From Vibrio anguillarum (GTDB lineage Bacteria > Pseudomonadota > Gammaproteobacteria > Enterobacterales > Vibrionaceae): a stretch of 64,000 nucleotides of DNA. A program made the translations under genes and the position numbers. The DNA lies in NCBI RefSeq assembly GCF_001989995.2, contig NZ_JAHGUP010000025.1, positions 62,001 through 126,000 on the forward strand, read 5' to 3'. Within the stretch, counting starts at the first letter, position 1, and each line of letters begins with the position of its first letter. A model generated the notes under the pieces. The model ran no database searches and was not told the DNA's origin. It saw only the letters and a list, made by a program, of their open reading frames with translations. Below, one piece after another: positions 1 through 8,796 of the stretch.

Positions 1-477
1 ATGGAGCGTCTTGCTGTCGGTCTATACGATGGCATGCGTCAAGACTGGCTAGAGTACCGTATCGGTCAGGTTCAGTACCTTGTTGACGGCCTAGAAGCCA
101 TTGGGGTTGTGTGTCAGCAGGCTGGCGGCCACGCAGCATTCGTTGATGCAGGCAAACTATTACCTCATATCCCTTCGCATCAATTCCCAGCTCATGCTTT
201 GGCCTGTGAACTCTACAAAGTAGCCGGTATTCGCGCGGTAGAAATCGGTTCGTTACTATTAGGCCGTGATCCTGCAACGGGTAAACAACACCCTTGTCCT
301 GCTGAGTTGTTACGCCTAACCATTCCTCGTGCTACTTACACTCAAACGCATATGGACTTCGTTATCGAAGCATTTGGGAAAGTAAAAGAGAATGCCCACA
401 ACGTGAAGGGACTCGATTTTACCTACGAGCCACAAGTGCTACGCCACTTCACAGCCCGTCTAAAGGAAGTTGAATAA
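1..477 (+). CDS. tnaA: Tryptophanase, C-terminal part (cut by window edge)
   Basis: TnaA is a PLP enzyme that splits L-tryptophan into indole, pyruvate and ammonia. Only the last 158 residues are present, and the reading frame is open to base 1, so the true start lies outside the window. The segment ends in the typical tryptophanase tail ([10 protein letters not shown]) and contains the conserved stretch with [10 protein letters not shown] likely aromatic permease follows 116 bp downstream, the usual tnaA-tnaB pairing, so indole production and tryptophan uptake are probably linked here. Confidence 0.93.
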   Translation: MERLAVGLYDGMRQDWLEYRIGQVQYLVDGLEAIGVVCQQAGGHAAFVDAGKLLPHIPSHQFPAHALACELYKVAGIRAVEIGSLLLGRDPATGKQHPCPAELLRLTIPRATYTQTHMDFVIEAFGKVKENAHNVKGLDFTYEPQVLRHFTARLKEVE

Positions 478-488
478 TCACTAACTAA

Positions 489-509
489 AGCGCGCCTAAT
501 TGGCGCGCT
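489..509 (+). terminator. Hairpin between tnaA and tnaB
   Basis: A perfect 8-bp stem (AGCGCGCC / GGCGCGCT) with a 5-nt loop follows the tnaA stop by a few bases. Only a short, broken T-rich tract follows it, so it may be a partial terminator or an mRNA-stabilising hairpin that lowers tnaB expression relative to tnaA. Confidence 0.6.
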
Positions 510-593
510 ATTTCCTTCTAAATCGAGCAAAACAAAATCTATAAATTTAGCGGGATTTTTCCTCAACATGAAACTTAAACAAGAGTAACGATT

Positions 594-1808
594 ATGAACA
601 ATAATCCATCTTTAGTAGGCGGAGCTTGTATCATAGCAAGCGTCTGTGTCGGAGCCGGAATGTTAGGTTTACCGAGTGCGGGAGCAGGCGCTTGGACGAC
701 TTGGTCTCTTATCACAATTACCTTCACTATGATCATGATGACACTCTCGGGTTGGATGCTATTGGAAGCATTCAAGCGTTACGATCTTAAAGTGTCTTTC
801 AACACTGTGACCAAAGACATCCTTGGCGATAACGTCAACCGAATTAATAATTTAGCAGTTTATTTTGTCGGCGGTATCTTACTTTATGCTTACATCACAT
901 CTTCAGGTTTAATTCTAGAAGGTGTTTTAGGTATCAATAACAAAATCACATCAGTCCTGTTTGTTGCTGTTTTCTCTCTTTTCGTTTGGCACTCTACTCG
1001 AGCAGTCGACAGGATCTCTATTGTTCTTATTGCCTTTATGGTACTGAGCTTCGTATTTGGTGTTTCTGGTTTAGCCGTTAACATAGATACTAGCGTACTT
1101 TTCGACCGCATTAACGAAGAATCCAATTATGCCCCATACGCTATGGCAATGTTACCTGTGGCGTTAACTTCATTTGGTTATCATCACTCAGTGGCCAGTA
1201 TGCGTTCTTACTATGGGTGTGAGCATCGCGCAAAATACGCCATTTTGGGCGGTACCGTTATCGCACTATGTCTGTACTTCCTGTGGATGGCCAGTATTTA
1301 CGGTAACCTACCACGTAGCAATTTCGGCCCAGTGATTGCCCAAGGTGGTAACGTTGAAGTTCTGTTAGCAGCGTTAGGCTCTGTGATTGATTCAGACAAG
1401 GTATCGCACGCAATCAACACCTTCTCAATGGCAGCCATTCTTTCTTCGTTCATTGGAGTAGGCTTAGGTGTTTTTGATTTTCTGGCAGACCTGTTTAAAT
1501 TTGAAGACAACAAACAAGGTCGAACTAAAACGTGGCTAGTGACATTTATTCCACCACTCACCCTTTCTTTATTGTTCCCTTTCGGCTTTATTCTGGCGAT
1601 TGGCTATGCGGGTGCTGCTGCAACAATCTGGGCTTGCTTAATTCCAGCGTTATTGGCTCGTAAATCACGCACTTTAGAAGGTGGTCAAGAAGGATTTATG
1701 GCACCGGGTGGCAACGCAATGATCGGCATGCTGATCTTATTTGGTATCGCAACCGCAGTATTCCACTTTATGTCAATGATGAACCTATTACCGACATTCA
1801 GCGGTTAA
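594..1808 (+). CDS. tnaB: Aromatic amino acid permease (TnaB/Mtr/TyrP family)
   Basis: A 404-residue integral membrane protein of the hydroxy/aromatic amino acid permease family, which imports tryptophan or tyrosine with protons. It opens with a glycine-rich first membrane segment (GGACIIASVCVGAGMLGLP), as in Mtr, TnaB and TyrP, and has about eleven hydrophobic segments along its whole length. Its place directly after tnaA makes tryptophan the most likely substrate, but the sequence alone does not separate a tryptophan from a tyrosine transporter. Confidence 0.85.
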   Translation: MNNNPSLVGGACIIASVCVGAGMLGLPSAGAGAWTTWSLITITFTMIMMTLSGWMLLEAFKRYDLKVSFNTVTKDILGDNVNRINNLAVYFVGGILLYAYITSSGLILEGVLGINNKITSVLFVAVFSLFVWHSTRAVDRISIVLIAFMVLSFVFGVSGLAVNIDTSVLFDRINEESNYAPYAMAMLPVALTSFGYHHSVASMRSYYGCEHRAKYAILGGTVIALCLYFLWMASIYGNLPRSNFGPVIAQGGNVEVLLAALGSVIDSDKVSHAINTFSMAAILSSFIGVGLGVFDFLADLFKFEDNKQGRTKTWLVTFIPPLTLSLLFPFGFILAIGYAGAAATIWACLIPALLARKSRTLEGGQEGFMAPGGNAMIGMLILFGIATAVFHFMSMMNLLPTFSG

Positions 1809-1840
1809 GTCAGTTTCACTACACCAATGGCAACCCACTA

Positions 1841-1963
1841 ATGACGAGAATTACGATGGTCTTTGAAAGCCACCAAGCCTCTTTTCCAGCGCGCTCATGC
1901 GTGGAAGTTGCTCGCCTGCCTATGGATGCGAAAGTGGAAATTGAAGTGATAGCGACCAAGTAA
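1841..1963 (+). pseudogene. ridA (RutC/YjgF family) C-terminal remnant
   Basis: The open stretch ends in a peptide carrying SFPARSCVEVARLP and then KVEIEVIA, which is the conserved C-terminus of RidA enamine/imine deaminases. About 40 codons remain of a protein normally near 128 residues, and the N-terminal two thirds are absent upstream. It looks like a gene lost by deletion between tnaB and recN. The match to the RidA tail is clear; whether the stub is still translated is not. Confidence 0.65.
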
Positions 1964-1983
1964 GCGCTATTCTCTAGATGATA

Positions 1984-2008
1984 AAAAAGACGCATCAAGC
2001 GTCTTTTT
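1984..2008. terminator. Bidirectional terminator
   Basis: A 10-bp stem AAAAAGACGC / GCGTCTTTTT with a 5-nt loop has T runs in both directions. It lies between the ridA remnant and the end of the small minus-strand gene, and can serve transcripts from either side. Confidence 0.85.
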
Positions 2009-2017
2009 TATGTGAAT

Positions 2018-2173
2018 TTATGCAATGTAGATTAACCCTAGCAAACCAACTACGGCGATTGTCGCGCCAAACACCATGACACTCGATAGTTTATCAGCCA
2101 ATGTCGATTGGGATTTACCTTTTTCAGAGGTGCTTTTCTTTTCTAATAGCGAAAGAAGTGCTGAGTTCATCAT
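2018..2173 (-). CDS. Small single-pass membrane protein (51 aa)
   Basis: This minus-strand reading frame encodes 51 residues. A charged N-terminal half, with LLEKKSTSEKGKSQS, is followed by one hydrophobic helix (MVFGATIAVVGLLGLIYIA) that reaches the C-terminus. A good ribosome site (AAGGTG) precedes the ATG, and the shared terminator follows the stop, which supports a real gene. I do not recognise the family; it resembles the small hypothetical membrane proteins found near recN in vibrios. Function unknown. Confidence 0.6.
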   Translation of the reverse strand: MMNSALLSLLEKKSTSEKGKSQSTLADKLSSVMVFGATIAVVGLLGLIYIA

Positions 2174-2403
2174 TTACTACACCTTGTTACATTGTATACA
2201 GGTTGCGTATTCTATCTTTTTTGTGAACCTCGTCAAACTATTTAATGAGCATTTAATAATCAATTCAAAACTAATTAACCCCATCGAATGAAGTAAAATT
2301 CACTAGAAAGCCAGAGCTATCAAGCAACATAAATCACTTCCTGTCGCATGCACTAAACTCAGCGCAGTTTACAATACTCATAGTTTTCTGACAGGCATCT
2401 TTA

Positions 2404-2441
2404 CTGTATAAAAAAACAGTTTATACTGTTCACTTATACAG
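2404..2441 (+). promoter_or_regulatory. Two tandem LexA (SOS) boxes over the recN promoter
   Basis: Two perfect CTGT-N8-ACAG sites lie at 2404-2419 and 2426-2441, 22 bp apart. They overlap a probable promoter with -35 TTTACT (2400-2405) and -10 TATACT (2422-2427). Double LexA sites are the known arrangement at recN and keep it tightly silent until DNA damage. Confidence 0.92.
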
Positions 2442-2467
2442 TGTTATTTGATTATATAGGTACAGAA

Positions 2468-4132
2468 ATGCTGGCTCATTTAAGTGTGAATAATTTTGCT
2501 ATTGTTAAATCATTGCAGTTAGAGCTTTCCAAAGGAATGACTACCATTACTGGCGAAACCGGTGCGGGTAAATCCATTGCAATTGACGCGCTCAGTTTAT
2601 GTCTTGGTGGCCGTGCGGAAGCAGGAATGGTCAGGCAGGGTGAAGAAAAAACCGAAGTCAGCGCCGCCTTTATTTTGGACAATAACCTCAACGCCACGCG
2701 CTGGTTGGAAGACAATGACTTGCTCGACCAAAAAGAGTGTATTTTACGCCGAATCATCACCAAAGATGGCCGCTCTCGTGCCTTCATCAATGGCAGCCCT
2801 GTGCCTCTTTCACAACTCAAAGCTCTAGGTCAATTACTGATCAACATCCACGGTCAACACGCCCATCATCAACTGATGAAAAGTGAGTATCAAATGAGCA
2901 TGCTGGACCAATATGCAGGTCACGTGAATCTTGTCAAAGAGACACGCTTAGCCTACCAAATGTGGCGTCAAGCAGATAATCAGCTCAATCAACTCAAAGA
3001 AAATAGTCAACAAAACCAAGCTCAAGTTCAACTGCTGGAATATCAAATCAAAGAGCTCAATGAATTGGCGATTGGTGAAGAAGAGTTCACCGAACTCGAA
3101 CAAGAGCACAGACGTTTAGCCAACAGTGGCGAGCTTGCTACCACTTGCCAGCAAGCCATTGAGCTTATTTATGAGGGGCAAGAAGTCAATGCGCTAAGTT
3201 TGCTGCAGTCAGCCAACCACGCCTTGCTTGAACTGGCCGAGTTAGATGAAAAACTTGCCACCTTACCCAACATGGTGGCTGAAGCCATCATCCAACTCGA
3301 AGAAGCCAACAGTGAATTGCGAAACTATTTGGATAGTATCGATGTCGATCCTGAACGTATGGCTTATGTAGAAGAACGTTACTCTAAAGTGATGTCCATA
3401 TCGCGCAAGCACTACATCGCTCCTGAAACGCTTTACCACCACCACCAAGATCTGCTCAAACAAATAGCACAACTTGACTGCTCTGAAGATAAATTACAAG
3501 AACTGGAAAGTAACGTTGCCAAACAGTATCAGCAGTTTGCAACCTGTGCCGACAAACTGCATAAGTCTCGTAGCCGTTACGCGAAAGAGCTAGATAAATT
3601 AATCACCAATAGCATGCACGAACTGAGCATGGAAAAAGCCAAGTTCTGCATCGAAGTTAATCATGAAACAACGCATCCATCACCACTGGGTTTTGACACA
3701 GTAACTTTCTTAGTCTCAACCAACCCAGGTCAACCGCTGCAGCCTATCGCTAAAGTCGCGTCAGGCGGAGAACTGTCACGGATATCTCTAGCAATCCAAG
3801 TGATCACCGCTCAAAAAGTAGACACTCCTAGCCTTATTTTTGATGAGGTCGATGTTGGTATCAGTGGCCCGACAGCAGCGGTAGTCGGAAAAATGCTAAG
3901 AACATTAGGTGAATCAACTCAAGTACTGTGTGTGACTCACTTACCACAAGTGGCAGGCTGCGGGCACCAACAACTGTTTGTTAGCAAGCAAGCCAAAGCA
4001 GGAAAAACAGAAACACAAATGAAACGATTAGATAGTGAACAACGCGTCGCTGAACTTGCTCGCCTTTTAGGGGGTAGCCAAATCACCGAATCTACCCTTG
4101 CTAATGCGAAAGAACTGCTGATCGCCGCCTAA
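2468..4132 (+). CDS. recN: DNA repair protein RecN
   Basis: RecN is an SMC-like ATPase that holds broken DNA ends together during RecA-dependent double-strand break repair. The 554-residue protein has Walker A (GETGAGKS, about residue 30), two long coiled-coil arms, a signature motif (ASGGELSR) and Walker B ([12 protein letters not shown]) near the C-terminus, all at normal RecN spacing. I chose the ATG at 2468 over the upstream GTG because the protein then begins [11 protein letters not shown] like its relatives, and because the second LexA box covers the earlier codon. Confidence 0.97.
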   Translation: MLAHLSVNNFAIVKSLQLELSKGMTTITGETGAGKSIAIDALSLCLGGRAEAGMVRQGEEKTEVSAAFILDNNLNATRWLEDNDLLDQKECILRRIITKDGRSRAFINGSPVPLSQLKALGQLLINIHGQHAHHQLMKSEYQMSMLDQYAGHVNLVKETRLAYQMWRQADNQLNQLKENSQQNQAQVQLLEYQIKELNELAIGEEEFTELEQEHRRLANSGELATTCQQAIELIYEGQEVNALSLLQSANHALLELAELDEKLATLPNMVAEAIIQLEEANSELRNYLDSIDVDPERMAYVEERYSKVMSISRKHYIAPETLYHHHQDLLKQIAQLDCSEDKLQELESNVAKQYQQFATCADKLHKSRSRYAKELDKLITNSMHELSMEKAKFCIEVNHETTHPSPLGFDTVTFLVSTNPGQPLQPIAKVASGGELSRISLAIQVITAQKVDTPSLIFDEVDVGISGPTAAVVGKMLRTLGESTQVLCVTHLPQVAGCGHQQLFVSKQAKAGKTETQMKRLDSEQRVAELARLLGGSQITESTLANAKELLIAA

Positions 4133-4276
4133 GCTGACATTTTTCTTTTTAGGTTTGCAACCAAACTCAAAATTTGCAGTCTCAACTAGCTCGTAGCTCA
4201 GTCTATTTTTTACTTCTGCTGCGAGCTTGTTTATTATCAGTCCAGTTTTACGACCTATTGGCAAAGAATTTTGAAT

Positions 4277-4636
4277 ATGCAGTTAAAAAAGTGGTTAATC
4301 GCAGTCCCTTTAGCAATGACAATGCTGACTGGGTGCTCTTTATTAGAAAAACTCGTTTATCGTATTGATATTAACCAAGGCAACTACGTTGAACAGCAAG
4401 CCGTCGATCAACTCAAGTTCGGTATGAGCAAAGAACAGGTTAGGTTTGTCATGGGGTCGCCGATGCTTATTGAAAACGGTTATCCCGATACTTGGTATTA
4501 CATTTATCACCACACGGAAGGCCACAAAGAATCGATACAGAAAAACCTGATTGCGACATTTAATACCTCAGGTGCTTTGATGGAAATCAGTGGCGATTTC
4601 CCTGCTAGCGAACGGTTTTTTGAAGGCGTAAACTGA
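4277..4636 (+). CDS. bamE: Outer membrane assembly lipoprotein BamE (SmpA)
   Basis: BamE is a small lipoprotein of the BAM complex, which inserts beta-barrel proteins into the outer membrane. The 119-residue product has a lipoprotein signal peptide ending in the lipobox LTGC, then the BamE fold with the conserved [15 protein letters not shown] segment and the WYYIY strand. The ATG at 4277 is chosen over an upstream TTG. It stands alone between recN and a terminator, as in other vibrios. Confidence 0.95.
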   Translation: MQLKKWLIAVPLAMTMLTGCSLLEKLVYRIDINQGNYVEQQAVDQLKFGMSKEQVRFVMGSPMLIENGYPDTWYYIYHHTEGHKESIQKNLIATFNTSGALMEISGDFPASERFFEGVN

Positions 4637-4699
4637 ACGAAAACACGCTCAAACAAATGATACCCAGAGCGCACCTCACAATGAGTGACACTAACGGAC

Positions 4700-4720
4700 A
4701 GGGCTCATAACGAGCCCTTT
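4700..4720. terminator. Terminator between convergent bamE and rnfH
   Basis: A 7-bp stem AGGGCTC / GAGCCCT with a 5-nt loop is followed by TT. It sits between the convergent bamE and rnfH-ratA transcripts and could act on both. Confidence 0.7.
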
Positions 4721-4747
4721 ATCTTGCATCCAATACCGCAGCAACGT

Positions 4748-5050
4748 TTACTGTTGCGCTTTTGCCTGCTCGGCTCTCTTGCGACGGATCTCTTTAGGAT
4801 CGGCCAATAACGGACGATAAATTTCAATGCGATCACGGTCTCTGACCGTCGAATCTAGCTTAACGTTACGACTAAAAATCCCGACCTTATTTTTTGATAA
4901 ATCAATCTCTGGGTAGAGCTCAAGCACACCGGACTGTTGAATTATCGTTTCGACGGTTGAGTTTTTGTCTACCACCAAATTCAGTACTCTTTGCTCATGA
5001 GGCAATGCATAGACTACCTCAACATGGATCATCTCAGATTCAATACTCAT
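4748..5050 (-). CDS. rnfH: RnfH/RatB family ubiquitin-like protein
   Basis: A 100-residue member of the RnfH (UPF0125) family, a beta-grasp, ubiquitin-like fold of unknown biochemical role. The conserved opening strand ([10 protein letters not shown]) and the motif [10 protein letters not shown] are present, as is the [16 protein letters not shown] tail. Its start overlaps the ratA stop (TAATG), so the two are translationally coupled; the ratA-rnfH pair next to smpB is conserved in gammaproteobacteria. Confidence 0.92.
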   Translation of the reverse strand: MSIESEMIHVEVVYALPHEQRVLNLVVDKNSTVETIIQQSGVLELYPEIDLSKNKVGIFSRNVKLDSTVRDRDRIEIYRPLLADPKEIRRKRAEQAKAQQ

Positions 5051-5481
5051 TACTGATACACCTGTTTCGCTCGTTTGGTAAATGCGTTAACCATATTACT
5101 GGTCAATTCATTGAATATCTTGCCAAAAGCCAATTCCACCATTTTGCTCGAAAATTCAAACTCCAGTTTAAGTTCAACCTTGCAGGCCTGTTCATCAAGT
5201 GCAGTAAAATACCAACCGCCTTTTAAAGCCTTAAAAGGACCATCGACCAAATTCATCAAAATAGCTTCACTGGCCACCAACACATTCGACGTTGTGAACG
5301 TCTTACTTATCCCTGCCTTTGAAACATCCACCGAAGCCACCATCGACAAATCGGAAGATTCAATAACGCGAGAACCAGAACAACCTGGCAAAAATTCAGG
5401 ATAACGAGCAACGTCATTAACGAGATTAAACATTTGTTCTGCACTAAAAGGTACTAAAGCAGAACGACTGACTTGCTTCAT
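5050..5481 (-). CDS. ratA: RatA, START/SRPBCC-domain protein
   Basis: A 143-residue polyketide-cyclase/START-like (SRPBCC) protein, the RatA family. In E. coli RatA has been described as binding 50S subunits and interfering with 70S formation; relatives act in respiration (Coq10-like lipid binding). The family start ([20 protein letters not shown]) and the PEFLPGC segment are present. It is the first gene of a two-gene operon with rnfH, divergent from smpB with about 115 bp between. The toxin label should be treated cautiously; Coq10-like lipid carriage is the alternative. Confidence 0.9.
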   Translation of the reverse strand: MKQVSRSALVPFSAEQMFNLVNDVARYPEFLPGCSGSRVIESSDLSMVASVDVSKAGISKTFTTSNVLVASEAILMNLVDGPFKALKGGWYFTALDEQACKVELKLEFEFSSKMVELAFGKIFNELTSNMVNAFTKRAKQVYQ

Positions 5482-5597
5482 ATTCTCTCCTCATCACCAC
5501 CGAAAGAGTCTGGTGTGTAACAATTTTACTTTTATTCTTATCCTACGCAAATAAAAGGATTTCCTAAGCTCGAACCAAGCCGTATAATGCCGCCATT

Positions 5598-6083
5598 ATG
5601 GTAAAGAAAAAATCAAACTCAAAAGCAGGTAGCAATACCATTGCTGTAAATAAAAAAGCTCGCCACGAATACTTTATCGAAGATGAAGTAGAAGCAGGCA
5701 TGGAGCTCCAAGGCTGGGAAGTCAAATCTCTTCGTCAAGGCAAAGCTAATATCGCAGAAAGCTACGTTTTCATGCGAGACGGAGAAGCCTTTGTTTCCGG
5801 AATGACAATAACGCCACTGCAGCAAGCATCCACTCACGTGGTTGCCAACCCAACTCGCGTGCGCAAGCTGTTAATCAGCCGCCGTGAACTGGACAACCTT
5901 TATGGACGCATCAACCGTGAAGGCATGACACTTATCGCACTATCACTGTATTGGTCTCGCTCTTGGGTGAAAATCAAAATTGGTGTAGCGAAAGGTAAAA
6001 AACTGCATGACAAACGTGATGATTTAAAAGAAAAAGATTGGGCAAGAGAGAAAGCACGCGTAATGAAGAGCTCATTGCGTTAA
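5598..6083 (+). CDS. smpB: SsrA-binding protein SmpB
   Basis: SmpB binds tmRNA and delivers it to stalled ribosomes for trans-translation. The 161-residue protein has the conserved core ([25 protein letters not shown]) and the basic tail ([15 protein letters not shown]...) that occupies the mRNA channel. It lies 67 bp upstream of its RNA partner ssrA in the same direction, the usual gammaproteobacterial layout. Confidence 0.98.
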   Translation: MVKKKSNSKAGSNTIAVNKKARHEYFIEDEVEAGMELQGWEVKSLRQGKANIAESYVFMRDGEAFVSGMTITPLQQASTHVVANPTRVRKLLISRRELDNLYGRINREGMTLIALSLYWSRSWVKIKIGVAKGKKLHDKRDDLKEKDWAREKARVMKSSLR

Positions 6084-6108
6084 TCTTGACCACTTAGACG
6101 CAGAAAGC

Positions 6109-6136
6109 TAGACAGACAAAGGTTTTCTGGTAGTAT
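6109..6136 (+). promoter_or_regulatory. ssrA promoter
   Basis: A -35 box TAGACA (6109-6114), a 16-bp spacer and a -10 box TAGTAT (6131-6136) precede the mature tmRNA 5' end by 14 bases. This leaves a short leader for RNase P to remove. Confidence 0.6.
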
Positions 6137-6150
6137 GCGTCAACACACTT

Positions 6151-6517
6151 GGGGCTGATTCTGGATTCGACGGGAATTTTGCAGTCTGAGGTGCATGCCG
6201 TGGGGCGGTTTGCCACGTTAAAAGCCGCAAAAAAATAGTCGCAAACGACGAAAACTACGCACTAGCAGCTTAATAACCTGCCAAGAGCCTTTCTGCCCTA
6301 GCTTCCGCTCGTAAGACGGGGAACAACAGAGAGTCAAAACCAAACAAGCTCGTGCCGCGTCTCCCGCCTGAGAGACAAAGCATTAAAACTAATTCAGGAT
6401 AGCCATTAGATAGCGTGTCGGTTCGCAGTTTGATGGTGAAATTAAAGATCGAATAAGCATGTAGTACCAATGATGAATGATTTTCGGACGCGGGTTCAAA
6501 TCCCGCCAGCTCCACCA
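6151..6517 (+). ncRNA. ssrA: Transfer-messenger RNA (tmRNA)
   Basis: The RNA begins GGGGCTGATTCTGGATTCGACGG, the conserved tmRNA 5' end, and finishes with a T-arm (GGGTTCAAATCCCGCC) and CCA. The resume codon and tag open at 6241 and read ANDENYALAA followed by TAA. The 367-nt length is normal. Its 3' end is the attachment site of the island that follows. Confidence 0.98.
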
Positions 6518-6556
6518 AATCATAGTTTAAAGACGTCCTAGGGCGTCTTTTTTCTT
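6512..6556 (+). repeat. attL: left 45-bp direct repeat of the island
   Basis: The sequence starting CCACCAAATCATAG and ending GGGCGTCTTTTTTCTT is repeated exactly at 56899-56943. It contains the CCA end of ssrA and the whole ssrA terminator (stem AAAGACG / CGTCTTT, 6529-6550, then T's), so integration rebuilds both. Similarity extends about 8 bases further left with one base missing in the right copy. Confidence 0.93.
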
Positions 6557-6630
6557 GCGCGCAATAAAGCAAAATCAACAGCTTAGCATCCAACGACGTC
6601 CAATGCGATTTCATAGCAGCTTTGATTTTT

Positions 6631-6679
6631 AGGTACACTACAAGGTACACTGATTTTATCGTGTTAATCTGGTGTACCC
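6631..6679 (+). other. Probable integrase arm-binding repeats, left end
   Basis: Two direct copies of AGGTACACT lie 11 bp apart (6631-6639, 6643-6651), and an inverted copy GGTGTACCC is at 6671-6679, just before the integrase start. The same element occurs inside the right end (56809-56829). Paired short repeats at both inner ends are what arm-type integrase sites look like; binding is inferred. Confidence 0.5.
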
Positions 6680-6682
6680 ATC

Positions 6683-7921
6683 ATGGCAAAAAACACAGTA
6701 AAGCTGACAGATAAAGAGATCAAAGCCTCCAAACCTAGAGAGAAAGAATATAATCTTTTCGATGGTGATGGCTTGCGACTTAGAATCAAACCTAACGGTT
6801 CAAAGCAGTGGATCTTCAACTACTATCGCCCCACAAACGGTAAACGAGCTAACTTAAGCTTTGGGATGTACCCAGACATCTCCCTTTTACAAGCAAGAAA
6901 AAGCTTACTTTCTGCCAAAGAGCTGATCGCACAAGGCATCGATCCACAAGACGATCGAAAACGCCAACAACAAGTTCATAAAGAGATCCATGAGCACACC
7001 TTTGAGAACGTCACGAAAGATTGGTTTGCCATCAAACAGCATGATGTCACTCCCGATTACGCGATCGATATCTGGCGTTCATTGGAACTGCATATCTTCC
7101 CGCACATCGCCAATAAACCGATAAAAGCGATCACGGCTCCGGAAATCATCGAGCTACTCAAACCGATTGAAGCCAAAGGTAGCTTAGAAACCGTCAAACG
7201 CCTATCTCAGCGTTTGAATGAGGTGATGAACTTTGCCACTAACTGCGGCCTTATCCTAGCAAACCCACTTACTGGTATTCGTGCCGCTTTCAAAAAGCCT
7301 AAAAAAGAGAATATGGCCGCATTAGCACCACATGAATTGCCAGAGCTAATGGGGGCAATAGCTAATGCAAGTATTAAACGCACAACTCGTTGCTTATTAG
7401 AATGGCAATTACACACCATGACGCGCCCTTCTGAAGCCGCTGGCGCTAGATGGGATGAAATTGAATGGGAAGAGAAAGTCTGGACCATTCCAGCCGAGAG
7501 AATGAAAAAAAGAAGAGAGCACCGCATCCCGCTCACAGAGCAGATGCTAGCGCTATTGGAAGTGATGAAGCCGATAAGTGGTCATCGCAATTTTGTTTTT
7601 CCGTCGGATAGAGACCCGAAAAAGCCCTGCAACAGCCAAACGGCTAACATGGCATTAAAACGTATGGGTTTTGCTGGAAGGCTAGTTAGCCACGGTTTGC
7701 GCTCACTGGCAAGTACTACACTCAACGAGCAAGGCTTTGATCCTGACTTAGTTGAAGCGGCATTGGCTCACGTGGACGATAACCAGGTCCGCAGTGCCTA
7801 TAACCGCACTGACTACTTTGAGCGCAGAAAGCCAATGATGTGCTGGTGGAGCGAGCATATAGAAGAGGCCGCCAGAGGCAGCCTCTCTGTAACAGGAACT
7901 AAGCAGTTAAAAGTGATTTAA
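6683..7921 (+). CDS. int: P4-type tyrosine integrase of the island
   Basis: A 412-residue site-specific recombinase. It has the N-terminal arm-binding DUF4102 domain (from KLTDKEIKASKPREKEYNL through KPNGSKQW to GMYPDISLLQAR), a central core-binding domain and a C-terminal catalytic domain. The catalytic set is visible: Arg in TRPSEA (about 247), HGLR (about 337-340), the LAHVDDNQVRSAY segment and Tyr about 373. It lies 126 bp inside attL and should insert the island into ssrA. Its stop overlaps that of the convergent HNH gene, with no terminator between. Confidence 0.96.
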   Translation: MAKNTVKLTDKEIKASKPREKEYNLFDGDGLRLRIKPNGSKQWIFNYYRPTNGKRANLSFGMYPDISLLQARKSLLSAKELIAQGIDPQDDRKRQQQVHKEIHEHTFENVTKDWFAIKQHDVTPDYAIDIWRSLELHIFPHIANKPIKAITAPEIIELLKPIEAKGSLETVKRLSQRLNEVMNFATNCGLILANPLTGIRAAFKKPKKENMAALAPHELPELMGAIANASIKRTTRCLLEWQLHTMTRPSEAAGARWDEIEWEEKVWTIPAERMKKRREHRIPLTEQMLALLEVMKPISGHRNFVFPSDRDPKKPCNSQTANMALKRMGFAGRLVSHGLRSLASTTLNEQGFDPDLVEAALAHVDDNQVRSAYNRTDYFERRKPMMCWWSEHIEEAARGSLSVTGTKQLKVI

Positions 7922-8796
7922 TCTGACAGATCAAGCCGTGGCAATAGATTTGCTAACCAAGGCTCGTGCTTTTTCTCGCGAACAAAGGCTACGGCTGTCG
8001 CAGAAAAAGCGGACTTTCGATTGCAAGCATCAACCAAGTTCTGTTCCATTGTAGCCAAAAAGCCATTCATTATGGCTTGCGATTCTGGGGGAAGAGATGC
8101 GTGTTGCTCTATGAACTGTAATGAATCCTTCACTTTCTTGATGACTTCGTTTCTCGCACCCTTAATCGTTTTACTGTTGAGGTTATATCTTTTCGCACTC
8201 TCACGAACACGAGAGTATTCATCGGGGTGCGATATTTCGCTATAGCGAGACATAACTGCACCTGGATTTTGCACATAAGAAACCAAGGTAACATCCATTG
8301 GACAACATGGATCTAAAAGCTTAACGTCCTCCATCCCGTGAGCAGCGATATTACAACAGTTCCAAACTCGCGTTGCTTCATCCATAAGCGGAAAGTAATC
8401 ATGCTTACCTCCATTCGCTCTTGGCCGGTTCGCCTCAATGCAAGCGTACCTATAGTTCTTCGCTTCAAATGCTAACCACCAGTATCCTGGGTGCTTTTGG
8501 CTTACCCCATGAACTAATCGAGTAGCATAAGACTGCTTTGAAATTTTTACATCACCTTTGGGTCTAAAATGGTCGACATCAAAATCTGTACCTATTCTCG
8601 GAACCTCCGAGTACCAACATTTATCCCCAAACTCGCGAATGAACTTAGGTTTAAAGTCACTCCACTTACTGCCAATTGATTTAATTTCAGCAGACTTGTC
8701 AGCAGCTCGTTGTACTCTTTGTGCCCATCGTTGTGAATTAACGTCCCAGTTAGCAGGCTTGCACTGGTCAATCAGATTTGGATCTATGTAACGCAC
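7918..8796 (-). CDS. HNH nuclease, PtuB-like (TIGR02646-type)
   Basis: A 292-residue protein with the HNH core CWYSEVPRIGTDFDVDHFRPKG (residues about 60-80), the signature of the HNH proteins paired with ATPases in Septu (PtuB) and in some retrons. It starts with GTG overlapping the stop of the ATPase gene (TAGTG), so the two are coupled. In Septu the nuclease attacks nucleic acid under control of the ATPase. No reverse transcriptase is present nearby, so a retron is unlikely. The family call is firm; the Septu assignment is by similarity and pairing. Confidence 0.72.
   Translation of the reverse strand: MRYIDPNLIDQCKPANWDVNSQRWAQRVQRAADKSAEIKSIGSKWSDFKPKFIREFGDKCWYSEVPRIGTDFDVDHFRPKGDVKISKQSYATRLVHGVSQKHPGYWWLAFEAKNYRYACIEANRPRANGGKHDYFPLMDEATRVWNCCNIAAHGMEDVKLLDPCCPMDVTLVSYVQNPGAVMSRYSEISHPDEYSRVRESAKRYNLNSKTIKGARNEVIKKVKDSLQFIEQHASLPPESQAIMNGFLATMEQNLVDACNRKSAFSATAVAFVREKKHEPWLANLLPRLDLSD

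Noticed and set aside
2076..2291. A 71-codon plus-strand frame before recN
   Set aside because: It overlaps the better supported minus-strand small membrane gene and has no ribosome site.
6270..6650. A 126-codon minus-strand frame across the tmRNA
   Set aside because: It is antisense to ssrA and is the familiar false protein predicted over tmRNA and tRNA ends.
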